A stretch of 64,000 bases of DNA from Bin52 sp965213935 (GTDB lineage Bacteria; Pseudomonadota; Alphaproteobacteria; Thalassobaculales; Thalassobaculaceae), in NCBI GenBank assembly GCA_965213935.1, contig CBDCAO010000012.1:124001-188000 (forward strand), given 5' to 3'. The notes beneath the pieces were generated by a model that was not told the origin of the DNA, ran no database searches, and saw only the letters and a list, made by a program, of their open reading frames with translations. A program made the position numbers and the translations under genes. Shown piece by piece: positions 1-9,215 of the stretch (within the stretch, counting starts at the first letter, position 1; each line of letters starts with the position of its first letter).

Positions 1-939
1 GATCCACTGCGACCAGACGTCGGAGCGTGAGGTCAGGAAATAGACTGCCGCCTCCTCCGCCGAGGCGCCGTTTTCCTCCTGCCAGGCAAGGATGCCGCTC
101 AGCAGGCCGACCTCGAAGCTGATCTTGCCCATCAGTTCGGCAACCGCGGGCTCACGCTCGGTCAGCGCGGCCGTCGCAACCGTCAGGACCGGGGCGGGCG
201 GGAAGTCCGACACGCCCGGGCTCGGGTTGTCCTTGTTCTGGTTCGCCGAGTGGACATCACCGTCGATGTTGCCCAGAGAAACCTTGACCATCTCGTATTT
301 GCCCAGCAACGCGGTCGGTCCCCAGTAGTATCCGAACCAGGGCTCCTTGTCCTCGTAGGCAGCCGCGATCGAAGTCGCCAGTGTCTCGCCAGAGCCGTGG
401 TTGAACACCTCGATACCGGCCGCCTCGACACCGAGCGCCTTGACCAGGTTGTCGTTGACAATGCGGCAGCCCCAGCCGTCCGGGCAGTTATTGAACCGCG
501 CGCCGACCAGGTCGGGATTGGCCAGCACACCGTCGATGGAGGCCAGTTCCGGGTGCGCTTCGGCAAGATAGGCGGGAATCCACCACCCCTCGAGTCCGCC
601 CGGTGCGATCACCTCGGCAAGCCGCGATACCTTGCCCTCGGCCTCGAGCTTGCCATAGACGTCGCCGGTCGAGTTGAGCCACAGCTCGGTAACGATGTCG
701 GGTTCGCCGTTCTCGGCCAGGGACGCGACCGAAGTGGTGGTCGCCGACGGCACCTTTTCGATCGTGCAGCCGTATCCCTGCTCCATCAGGAACTTGGCGA
801 CCTCGGTGATGATCTGGGACGATGCCCAGTTCATTTCGGTGATGGACACTTCGCCGCAGTCCGCGGAAGCTTTGCCCGGAACACCGAGTCCGGCGGCAGC
901 CACCAAACCGGCAACCGCGGCGACGAGAAGTTTCTTCAT
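1..939 (-). CDS. Glycine betaine/proline-type ABC transporter substrate-binding protein (3' end beyond the window)
   Basis: The reading frame is open from the ATG at 939 to the window edge, giving 313 codons with no stop. The first ~26 residues are a Sec signal peptide (MKKLLVAAVAG..., cleavage near GKASA-DCG). The body matches the OpuAC/ProX family: EMNWASSQI near the mature N-terminus, then DIVTELWLNS, GWWIPAYLAE and DKEPWFGYYWGP, all typical of quaternary-amine binding proteins with aromatic cage residues. The role would be periplasmic capture of glycine betaine, proline betaine or a related osmolyte for an ABC importer. A purine-rich GGGAGCAAG lies just upstream of the start. The permease and ATPase genes would be expected to the left, outside the window. 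Family is confident; the exact substrate is not. Confidence 0.9.
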   Translation of the reverse strand, partial: MKKLLVAAVAGLVAAAGLGVPGKASADCGEVSITEMNWASSQIITEVAKFLMEQGYGCTIEKVPSATTTSVASLAENGEPDIVTELWLNSTGDVYGKLEAEGKVSRLAEVIAPGGLEGWWIPAYLAEAHPELASIDGVLANPDLVGARFNNCPDGWGCRIVNDNLVKALGVEAAGIEVFNHGSGETLATSIAAAYEDKEPWFGYYWGPTALLGKYEMVKVSLGNIDGDVHSANQNKDNPSPGVSDFPPAPVLTVATAALTEREPAVAELMGKISFEVGLLSGILAWQEENGASAEEAAVYFLTSRSDVWSQWI

Positions 940-1054
940 GGTCTTGCTCCCTGTTGACATCCCACCGACCGGGACGTGCGGAACCGCGATCGTGTTCTCC
1001 GTCAGTCGGAACGACCGGACCCGTCGGGCAGCGTAGGCCAGACCCCGCATCCGT

Positions 1055-1753
1055 TCAAGGGAAGCCATCGGTTCGGTAGTGCTTCAGGATCGCCCGTGGC
1101 CGGGATATGCGGCGGCGCACGCGGCCATCCGTCCAGCCGCCGGTGTCGTATTCTTCCTCGAACAGCTCCGGCTTCCAGAGCCGCGCCGCGTATTCCTGCC
1201 AGGCAAGACCTTCCGTCTCGCTCTTCAGCGCCAGCAGAAGTTCCCGGTCCGCGTCGTCCCCCGTCTCCGCCCCGACCGAGGGATCGGCAGGTCGGACCAA
1301 ACGTCCTCGATCCGTTCCACCTCCCGCTCCACGACGAGGCGCAGACCGCCATCCTCGGGAACTACCGTCCCGGCCGGCGGAGGCCCGAGAGCGTGGCGCC
1401 GCCTTCCCGGGGCCGGACCAGCGGCAGCGCATCCCGCACCACACGGCCGTCGATCACCCCGGCACGGGCCCAGAAAGGCGCCAGCGGCAGCTCCGCATAC
1501 GGGTCTTCCCATGCCAGCATGCCCCAGGCCATGGCGGCGAGATCGACGGATGTCTGAAGCCGCAGCTGGAACGGCGCCTGTTCGGGCAGGCACGGCTGCG
1601 GCAGGTATTGCTCCTGCGAAGGTAGCTCCAGGCCCGCACCGCATCCCATCCGGCAACCCGCCGCGCCACGGCCAGCCCCTGCGGCCCGTCGCCCCCGCCG
1701 GCGCGGAAACAGCCGGTCCCGCAACCGGGCAGAACCTGCCCCGATCCACACAT
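1055..1753 (-). pseudogene. Frameshifted unrecognised gene
   Basis: Coding-like sequence on the minus strand jumps between frames. One frame carries QTSVDLAAMAWGMLAWEDPY and RAGVIDGRVVRDALPLV (about 1590-1385). A second carries PEDGGLRLVVEREVERIEDV (about 1390-1275). A third carries LKSETEGLAWQEYAARLWKP and runs to the stop at 1055. Read together they look like one protein of about 230 residues interrupted by at least two frameshifts. I do not recognise the family. It lies between the binding-protein gene and the autotransporter and is probably a decayed gene. Sequencing error is the alternative explanation for the frame changes. Confidence 0.45.
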
Positions 1754-1780
1754 ATGCTCACCGCTACGCGCCGGGACGCT

Positions 1781-4700
1781 TTACCACCGCGCGATCGCCT
1801 CGAACCCGACGCTGTGCTCCGGCACGGTTCCGTCGCTTTCCCTGCGGGTTGCCCGGACGCCGAAGGAGATATCGGGCGCATTGGCGTTGGCCGCCGGCGC
1901 CAGACGCCACCCCACGCTGTAGTCGCGCGCAGCCGTCGCCAGCCCCAGCCCGACATGCGGGCTGCCGGTGAAGAGCCCCGAGAGGGCCGGGAAGCCATAG
2001 GCCGCTTCCGCCCGCCAGCGGGCGGTGGCCTCGCCGCTGCCCGTGCGGTCCTCCAGCGGATCGGGTGTGAACAGCGCGTCGAGCCCGCCCCTGGCCTGTC
2101 CGCCCCAGTCCTGGGCGAGCGTCAGCGAGGGACCCCGCGCAGTCGCCGGGTCGGGATCGAAGGCGAGCGAGGCGGCAAAGCCCCGGTCCTCCAGGTCGTC
2201 CGAGCCGTGCGCGGCCAGCGTGCGGCCCGACAGGTCGAGCGACAGGCCGAGTGTCGGGTCGACCCAGGCCAGCCCGCCGCCGAGTTCCACCCCGAAGCCG
2301 GTCTCCGCATCGCCGCCGTCATGGCGTGCGCCTATTTCCAGCTTCGGCGTCACATGGCCGCCGCCCTCGGTGGCGATGCGGTAACCACCCTGCAGACCGA
2401 GCCGCAGCCGCGTCACGTCGGAGTCCGACGCCGCCAGTTCATGCGTCTTGTCCGAGCTGGTCCGCGCCCACAGCGCGTCCGAGGTCACCGCCAGGGTCGG
2501 GCCGCTGCCCTCCTTCGGCGGCGCGATCACGTCGCTGCGCAGGCCCATCGCCGCCATCGTCCAGGAGATGTCGGAACCGAGCGCCCTGCCGCCGACCTCC
2601 GGCTTGAGCGTCACCTCGCCGGTGCCGGAGCCCGCCGCGCCCCACAGCTTCATCCACTCGGATGCCTGGATGGCGGCATAGGGCACCGCCGCCGTCAGCG
2701 TCGCCTCGACCTCGCCGTCGCCATTCCGCACGGCGCCGTTGCACAGGTCCGGCGGCGGATCCACGCCGTCCATGTCGAGGTCGGCGCAGACATTCCCGCC
2801 GGGGTCGGTATCCCGGTAGCCGCCTTCGCCGCTGCTCTGCATCAGCGCCATGCCGACCAGCCACTTGCCGCGCGCATAGTCGGCCCCCAACGTCGCCGTG
2901 GTCGCTTCGCCCTCGAGCGAGAACGTCCCCTCGCGACCGTCGAAGCTCGACTGCGCCGCCCGGCCCCAGAAGGCGAGACTCCCGCCCGTGCCGTCCTTCT
3001 CACCCGTCGCCGTGAAGCTGCTGCCGAGCAGCACCTCGCGCGCCGTCATGGACCAGGCCTGCGCCCCAGCGCCGCTGCTGTCGAAGCCGAAGCCGTGAGC
3101 GTCATGGCCGGTGCCGCCGGTACCGAAATGGCCGGTGGAAGCGCCGAAGGCGCGCGCGACATCGGATTGCGCCAGCAGGTCATTGGCGGACGCGATGCCG
3201 GGGGTCGAGCCGCCCAGCCCGTCGGAACCGCCGCCCGTCCCGGACTGCGATCCGGTGGATCCGGGATCGAGGTTCAGCGCCTGTCCGGCGATCGAGCCCT
3301 GCATCCCGGCCGTGCGCGGAGCCGCGATGCGCCCGGCGATGCCGTCCAGCGCCTGCTCCGCCGCCGTGCGCCCGAACCGCGCCAGCCACGCCGCCGGCAT
3401 CGGGTCGTCATTGACGATCGTGCCCACCGCAACACCGTCGCCGATCGCAGCACCCCCCGTCGGCCGCGACAGCGCCACCTCGAAGGTCTCCGGGTCCTCG
3501 TCGTGATTGTCGTTGTAGACATAGACCCACATCTTCTTCTCGGTCTGGCCCGGATGGAAGGTGAGTGCGAGCCCGTCCGGCCACCACCAGTAATAGTCCT
3601 CGCCATACCGGGCCGAGACCGGGCTCGCCTCGCGCGCCGTGACGGTCACCTTCACCGTCCGCTGCACGGCCCGATCGAGCCGCACCGTGAAATGCATCAG
3701 CCCGATATCCTCGTTCGCGGTCTCGTCGCCGACCGAGAAGGTCGGAGCCGTCGCCGCCGCATCGTCGTCGGTCACCTTCACCGAGGCCGCATCCTGCGGG
3801 GCCGCCGCCACCGTGTAGAGGAGCCCCTTCTCGCCGTCCCCGGCAAGGGTCGCCGTCACCGCCCCGTCGGGCTCGTCCGCCACATCATTCACCGTCGGCA
3901 CGGTGAAGGTGGCCTCGGTCTCGCCCTTGCGCATGGTCGCCGTGGCGGTCCCCTCGTGCTCGGCCGCCACGAAGTCGCTGCCGTCGGCCTCCGAGACCGT
4001 GAGCCTGACCGTCAGGTCCGCGCCGGGCGCCCGGCTCGCCGTCAGGGTGAAGGAAGCGTCCGCGCCCTCCGCCACGGTCCCGGTCTTCGCCGCGATCGCG
4101 ATCTCCGGCGGCGGCTCCAGGATGGCGAAGCCGGCCATGCCCGAGGCCGCCGCCCCGCCGCCGAGGCCGGTCGCGACCGGCGTGCCCGGCTTCACCGTCA
4201 CCGTCTCCTGCTCGCCCTCGGCCACGCTGTCGGCCACCGTCGCCAGCACCAGCGTCGCCACGGTCGCCGAATTGCGCCCCGCAGCACCGGTGAAGGTCAC
4301 CGTCGGCGGGCTTTTCGGATCGGTTCCCGCGAGGTTGGCATATGTCACGCCCGCGGGCGCCGTCTCCGGCGCGGCCAGCGTGTAGTCGGCACCCAGCGTC
4401 GCCGTGCCGGCAAAGGCCAGCGGCACCGCGAGGCTCTCGCCCTCGACCAGCGCGCGCCCCAGCGTCAGCGTCAGCGTCTTGCTACCCGACGCCTCGGGCA
4501 GGTCGCCCGCCGGCGCCGTCAGCACCACCCCTGTGGCATCGTCGTCCGCCACGGCCACGCTTGCGCTCTTGCCCTCATCGTCCACCGTATAGCCGGCGCC
4601 GTCCGACACCGTCGCCACCACAGCGCCCGCCGGCTCGTCGGTCTCGTCGGCCAGCGTCGCCGCCGTGAAGGCCGCCTCCGCCGTCCCGGCCGGGATCGTC

Positions 4701-7700
4701 ACCGTGCGTTCGCCGATTGCCGAGGCATCCGCAATGGCGCCGGTCTGCGCGACCGCCACCGTCACCGCGAGCTCTTCCGCCGGCGCCGGGTCGGCCTTGA
4801 GCGTGAAGCCCGCCGCCGTGCCTTCCGTCACCCCCGCTCCGGCGGTCACGGTAATCGCCGGAACCGCCTGTTGCGCCTCTGCCTGTGCCTCTGCCGGCTC
4901 CTTCGCCAGGCATTCCAGCGCCGGCGGCACCGGCGCCCAGCGCTGAAGGCCGCGATCCGCCTGCGCCTGCGCCTCGGCGACGGTCATCGGGTTGCTGCTC
5001 CAGGCGTTGCTCTCCCCGAAGGCGGCAAGCACCCGGCTCCAGCGCTCGACATGGCCCGGCGAGCGCCAGGTCTCGCCCGCAGCGGTCCGGACTTCGGCCA
5101 GCAGGGCGTCGGAGACGCAGGCCGGCGCCGGGCTGTCCGTGCTCTCGGCACTGGCGCTCAGCGCGTCGCTGCCCGGCCCCACCGCCAGGGTTGCCGTGCC
5201 GGCGAGGCTCGCCAGTTGCTGTGTGTCGCCGTTCTTGTCGACATATTCCGGCGTGACCGTCACCGTCAGCGTCATCGGCACCGGGGCGCCGTGGTCGATG
5301 GTGGCCGTGGTGCCCGTCACGCCGGGCAGGTCGCCGGCGGACGCGTTCAGCGCGTCGCTGCTCTCGGCACTCCACGACACGTCATAGGAAGTGGCATGCT
5401 CCACCGCGTCCCAGGTGACGCTGGCGCTGGTGTCGTCCACCGCCGTCACCTGCAGGTTGGCCACCGCCTCGGTGGGCGCCGGGGCGGCAAGGGCGGGTGC
5501 GGAGACCGTGTTGCCGTTCAGGTTGCGGCACTGGCTATTGTAACCTCTTGACCCCCGTCTGTTGCGCCCCGGGTTCCTTACATGGGCGCGGATCGTATCG
5601 ACCGTGACCTTGCGCACGCCGCCGCCTGTGGCGGTGTGGGTGATGTCGGCGCAGGTGTCGTCGATGTTCCGCGAGGCGTCCTTGCGGACCACATAAATCA
5701 TGCGCCAGCACTCCCAGGGCGTGTCCGCCGTGCCGTCGTAGCTCTCGCTCGGCTGCCGGCCCGACACTGTCCGCGTGTTGCCGTAGCTGTCGAAGTATTG
5801 ATGCGCTTGATGGCCGAACCAGTTGCTGCAGCCCGTGCCTGCGCCGGGACTGCGGTCCTTGAACTCCACCGTCACCGTGTCTTGCGCCGTGCCGCCTTCG
5901 GTCAGCGACAGGCCGACGAGGTTCCGCTTGTCCGAAGGCACCGTCGCCGTCACGGTCACCGTGCCGCCCGGCGCCGGGCGGTTCGACAGGCGCACGGCGT
6001 AGTTTATCCTGTCGCCGGGTGCCGCGTTCTGCCACGCCGTCAGCCCGCGCGTTGACGTGATCGTATGCGGTCGCCGGATCCGCACGCCGCCCGCGCCGCC
6101 CTTGATGTACCAATACGCCTCGACCTCGGGCGCGTCGTCCACCTCCACCCGGACACGGCCCAGGTTCTGGCTCGAATAGCCGCCGCCGTTGGCCGTGTGG
6201 GTCAACTGCGTCGTGCGGTTCCGATGCGTATTGAGCTCGTCCGCGCCGGTCACCGTCACCTGCCGGGGCGTCTGGTAGTTCGATGACGTGAAGGTGAGCG
6301 ACGCGGGACTGACGGTCGCGCCCCCGCCAATCCTGCCGATGGTGACGGTGGTGTCACCGCCGGAGGGGGCGGTCGTCAGGCGCACGCAATAGGTCGTTTC
6401 GCCGGTCTCGAGGATGCGAAGGCTGGTATCATTGAAGATGGGGTTCTGGGCGGAGCATGTCACCGGCGGCGGCGCGGCCTCGTCGTCCGCCAGCGTCAGG
6501 GTCGCCGCGTTGTTCGTCCCATGCGCCGCCACGCCGCTTACCGTCGTGTCCAGCAGGCCGAGCGAGGTCAGCGTCGCGGTGATCGTCTCGTGGGCCGCGT
6601 CGCCGTCGTCGCGGTTCGCCACCGGGGTCAGCGTCACCGTCGCCGTCTGCACCGTGTTGCTGTCGTGGCCGGTGAAAATCAGCCTCGGCGTGCGATCCGG
6701 CGCGTCGGCCGCCAGCGTCACCCCGCTGTGCCCGCTCCCGGCCGCGGCCGCGACCGTGAAGTCGTGGTTGGCGACATTGCCGCCGTCCACGCTCCCCGGC
6801 AGCCGCGCCCCGGTGGTCGACGCCAGCGCGATCGGCACCCCGATGGTCTCGCCGGCATAGAGTCGGCGCGACAGCGCGACCGTGAGGGTCGCCGTGTCCG
6901 AGGCGTCGCCCTCGGTCATGGTCGGGTCCGTGCTCGTGAGCGAGACCGTGGTGTCCTCGTCGTCCTGGATGAGCAGCTTGTCGGAGGCGTCGCTCGACGA
7001 CACCGTGTAGCTGTCGTTGGCCGCCGAGCAGCTCGCCGTGTTCGGCGGCACAACCTCGACGGTCACGCTGCTGTCCTGGTCGTCGGCGGCGGTGTTGGTC
7101 CAGGTGAGCGTATGGGTGCCCGAGCCGTTGGTGAGGCCGCTGCTCGGCATGTTCACCGTCTGGATGCCCTCGCTGCCCGAGGCCACCCGGTCGCCGCCGC
7201 TCTCGGTCACCCGCACGCACACCGTCAGGGCGCTCGGCAGCGGCTGGTCGGCGGCAAGGTTGAACCCGATGCCGACCCCGCCCGTCGCTCTCCGGACCTT
7301 CTTCTCGCCCGCGTCCGAGCGGCTCTCGCCCTCGCTGATCGGAAGGGATACCGAGATCTCCGGGGGCGGATCGTTGATCGTCATCGTGAAGGAAGCAGTC
7401 TTCGGCGTCGCCGACGAGTCCGTCAGCGTCACCGTGAAGGTCTCGCCCGAATCCGAGTGAGTATCGATGCTCGCCCTGAGCGAGAGAGAGTAAGAGTTCC
7501 CGATCGAACTGTAGCCGATGCCCTGATTGTCGCATACGTCGTAGGTGTCGAGTGAGTCACCGAACGTGTCTGCAACTCCGCAATTGGTAGCGTTGGCAAG
7601 GATCGCGTGGCCGGTGCCGGTGCCGGTGGTCGTCAGCGCATGGTTGACCGGAGTGACCCAGTCCGACGGGATGTTGCTGACAGTCACAGTGGTCGCCGAG

Positions 7701-7846
7701 CCGGGGACATTTGCGACCCCAGTCTCGATCAGCGTCGATGGGGAGATTGTCGGTGTCGTCTGTGCGGCGGTCGGGGCGGCAAGGCCGAACAGCAGCGGCA
7801 GGCAGAGCAGGACCGAGAACAGGCCGCGCCGCAGATTGCGGGCGGC
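1781..7846 (-). CDS. Large Calx-beta-repeat autotransporter, possibly phase-variable
   Basis: This encodes a secreted surface protein of about 2000 residues. The C-terminal ~300 residues form an autotransporter beta-barrel ending in FEAIARW with the usual terminal aromatic. The passenger carries many Calx-beta-like modules, recognisable by VTEGDASDTATLTV, VAEGADASFTLTAS and repeated DDD/NDD loop endings, plus an FN3-like stretch near ASVTWDAVEHATSYDVSW. The first standard start in frame is GTG at 7687, but that would remove an evident signal peptide encoded just upstream (RRGLFSVLLCLPLLFGLAAP, cleavage after PTAAQ, about 7834-7760). Upstream of 7687 the frame stays open to a TAA at 8114-8116 with no ATG, GTG or TTG, and it passes straight through the octamer repeat. 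The end given here is therefore the signal-peptide region, not a proven start. The likely role is adhesion or surface interaction; the ligand is unknown. Confidence 0.8.
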   Translation of the reverse strand, partial: AARNLRRGLFSVLLCLPLLFGLAAPTAAQTTPTISPSTLIETGVANVPGSATTVTVSNIPSDWVTPVNHALTTTGTGTGHAILANATNCGVADTFGDSLDTYDVCDNQGIGYSSIGNSYSLSLRASIDTHSDSGETFTVTLTDSSATPKTASFTMTINDPPPEISVSLPISEGESRSDAGEKKVRRATGGVGIGFNLAADQPLPSALTVCVRVTESGGDRVASGSEGIQTVNMPSSGLTNGSGTHTLTWTNTAADDQDSSVTVEVVPPNTASCSAANDSYTVSSSDASDKLLIQDDEDTTVSLTSTDPTMTEGDASDTATLTVALSRRLYAGETIGVPIALASTTGARLPGSVDGGNVANHDFTVAAAAGSGHSGVTLAADAPDRTPRLIFTGHDSNTVQTATVTLTPVANRDDGDAAHETITATLTSLGLLDTTVSGVAAHGTNNAATLTLADDEAAPPPVTCSAQNPIFNDTSLRILETGETTYCVRLTTAPSGGDTTVTIGRIGGGATVSPASLTFTSSNYQTPRQVTVTGADELNTHRNRTTQLTHTANGGGYSSQNLGRVRVEVDDAPEVEAYWYIKGGAGGVRIRRPHTITSTRGLTAWQNAAPGDRINYAVRLSNRPAPGGTVTVTATVPSDKRNLVGLSLTEGGTAQDTVTVEFKDRSPGAGTGCSNWFGHQAHQYFDSYGNTRTVSGRQPSESYDGTADTPWECWRMIYVVRKDASRNIDDTCADITHTATGGGVRKVTVDTIRAHVRNPGRNRRGSRGYNSQCRNLNGNTVSAPALAAPAPTEAVANLQVTAVDDTSASVTWDAVEHATSYDVSWSAESSDALNASAGDLPGVTGTTATIDHGAPVPMTLTVTVTPEYVDKNGDTQQLASLAGTATLAVGPGSDALSASAESTDSPAPACVSDALLAEVRTAAGETWRSPGHVERWSRVLAAFGESNAWSSNPMTVAEAQAQADRGLQRWAPVPPALECLAKEPAEAQAEAQQAVPAITVTAGAGVTEGTAAGFTLKADPAPAEELAVTVAVAQTGAIADASAIGERTVTIPAGTAEAAFTAATLADETDEPAGAVVATVSDGAGYTVDDEGKSASVAVADDDATGVVLTAPAGDLPEASGSKTLTLTLGRALVEGESLAVPLAFAGTATLGADYTLAAPETAPAGVTYANLAGTDPKSPPTVTFTGAAGRNSATVATLVLATVADSVAEGEQETVTVKPGTPVATGLGGGAAASGMAGFAILEPPPEIAIAAKTGTVAEGADASFTLTASRAPGADLTVRLTVSEADGSDFVAAEHEGTATATMRKGETEATFTVPTVNDVADEPDGAVTATLAGDGEKGLLYTVAAAPQDAASVKVTDDDAAATAPTFSVGDETANEDIGLMHFTVRLDRAVQRTVKVTVTAREASPVSARYGEDYYWWWPDGLALTFHPGQTEKKMWVYVYNDNHDEDPETFEVALSRPTGGAAIGDGVAVGTIVNDDPMPAAWLARFGRTAAEQALDGIAGRIAAPRTAGMQGSIAGQALNLDPGSTGSQSGTGGGSDGLGGSTPGIASANDLLAQSDVARAFGASTGHFGTGGTGHDAHGFGFDSSGAGAQAWSMTAREVLLGSSFTATGEKDGTGGSLAFWGRAAQSSFDGREGTFSLEGEATTATLGADYARGKWLVGMALMQSSGEGGYRDTDPGGNVCADLDMDGVDPPPDLCNGAVRNGDGEVEATLTAAVPYAAIQASEWMKLWGAAGSGTGEVTLKPEVGGRALGSDISWTMAAMGLRSDVIAPPKEGSGPTLAVTSDALWARTSSDKTHELAASDSDVTRLRLGLQGGYRIATEGGGHVTPKLEIGARHDGGDAETGFGVELGGGLAWVDPTLGLSLDLSGRTLAAHGSDDLEDRGFAASLAFDPDPATARGPSLTLAQDWGGQARGGLDALFTPDPLEDRTGSGEATARWRAEAAYGFPALSGLFTGSPHVGLGLATAARDYSVGWRLAPAANANAPDISFGVRATRRESDGTVPEHSVGFEAIARW

Positions 7847-7971
7847 AGCACGGGAACCCGCCGCGGCGCGGGCGGGAGAGGGAGCGAAGCTGTCAGAGGA
7901 AGAAGCGGGCCGGCGGGTGTCGGAACGCCCGCGGGCGGATGCGGAAGATTCAGGCCGGGAGGCGGAGCGCC

Positions 7972-8244
7972 TTAGGCGGCACCACCATGAAGACGCACCA
8001 ATCCGGCGATCCGGCGATCCGGCGATCCGGCGATCCGGCGATCCGGCGATCCGGCGATCCGGCGATCCGGCGATCCGGCGATCCGGCGATCCGGCGATCC
8101 GGCGATCCGGCGATTATACTGAGTGGGGGGAGTCCCCTCAGCCCTTGTCAAGCCTTGAGCGAAATAATTTTTCGTGCGCCCAGCGATGGCCGCAAGCGCC
8201 ACCAGCGCGCGGATCACATGTCGTCCTTCGTTGAAGATGATCAT
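7972..8244 (-). CDS. Short leader ORF running through the octamer repeat
   Basis: An ORF starting at ATG 8244 (MIIFNEGRHVIRALVALAAI...) has a good ribosome-binding site, GGAGAG six bases upstream. It passes through all 14 octamers and stops at TAA 7972-7974. The frame remains open further upstream to in-frame ATGs at 8322 and 8355. It is one frame away from the autotransporter frame. Loss of one octamer (13 copies) or gain of two (16 copies) would fuse it in frame to the autotransporter signal peptide. In the present 14-copy state it would make a roughly 90-residue dead-end peptide. It may be only the N-terminal leader of the switchable gene. Confidence 0.5.
   Translation of the reverse strand: MIIFNEGRHVIRALVALAAIAGRTKNYFAQGLTRAEGTPPTQYNRRIAGSPDRRIAGSPDRRIAGSPDRRIAGSPDRRIAGLVRLHGGAA
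8003..8114. repeat. 14 perfect tandem copies of the octamer CCGGCGAT
   Basis: Exactly 112 bases, 14 units of 8 bp with no mismatch. It sits about 160 bp upstream of the signal-peptide codons of the autotransporter gene. Because 8 is not a multiple of 3, gain or loss of a unit changes the reading frame that enters the autotransporter. No frame has a stop inside the repeat. It has the form of a contingency (slipped-strand) locus. Confidence 0.97.
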
Positions 8245-9215
8245 CGTGATCTCTCCGACCCTGTCGCCCGGTTTGCCGGTGCGCACAGCGCACAAACCTG
8301 CCGAGCGTCGCAATTTCTCCATTCGCACCGTATGCCGAGCACGCAGCGAAGGCAATACAGCCGACTGTCGAACCCGCTGTCGCGGAGAAACGCCGACCGG
8401 CGCCCTCCGGCCGGTCGGGAAATACCCCGGCTGTTCTCGCCCCCCGGCCGCCGGGCCCGACCTTTCGAGCCTTCCATACCGCGCCCGTTCGACGGTACTT
8501 CCAGCCCCGTATCACTGCGCAGAGTCAGAGGGAGCGAGGCCCCGGGACCGGGCCGACCCTGACCACGTGGGGCGGAATACAGGTACGCATACCGTCGGGC
8601 GGCGTACCGGTCGGTCATGGTCGCCTGGCGACGGCACGGCCACTCCGCCGGGGAATGCCGAAAACATCCTGTCGGACTGCCAGCACGCGTCCGGACATCA
8701 TCTCGACCGCCGGGACCCGCCAAGACCGACGGGGTTACTTCCTGCGTCATTTGCCTGGCGAGAGCCGTGGGGTATCGGCCAGAATGTCCCGCTGGCAACT
8801 TCTGGTTTCGCGGCACCGCACCCCCGTGGGACCACTGGTCGTCTGACGGTTACTGGATTGCACCCCGCAGCCGACTTTCTGACATTTGCATTTTCGCTTG
8901 TCATGGCCAAGAACGAGAGCCGGTCGCCGATCATCGGGCGCCCGGGCAACGGGGGTTCTTCGTGGTTTCCGCCAGGCGCCTGCGGGCAAATCAACACGTT
9001 CCGGACCTTCTCAAGCGTGAGAACACAACGGAGCTGCGGCGCGAAACGCCCGTCGCAGCGGTTCGGGAGGTTCTCGACGGCCTGTGAACGCGAGGCCATG
9101 CACGTTTGCCGGCACGACGGCACCGGCACTGTTGCATAGCCGATGGCAGGGCAGGCCCTGGCCGGGCCGGGTACGGCCGCACGATTAGAGTGGGCCCCTG
9201 GGGTCGGACAGTCGG
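8115..9215. other. Region without a convincing gene
   Basis: About 1.1 kb between the octamer repeat and the insertion sequence. Apart from the upstream part of the leader ORF (to 8355), open frames occur on both strands but none shows a recognisable domain, a convincing ribosome-binding site, or continuity beyond what high G+C produces by chance. The promoter of the autotransporter is likely to lie here. Confidence 0.5.

Noticed and set aside
1079..5551. 1490-codon plus-strand open frame antisense to the autotransporter
   Set aside because: Arginine- and proline-rich translation with no domain. It is the shadow of the Calx-beta gene in high-G+C DNA; the minus-strand protein has clear modules and a barrel end.
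8698..9129. 143-codon minus-strand frame upstream of the IS
   Set aside because: No domain, no ribosome-binding site and uneven codon use. Treated as non-coding.
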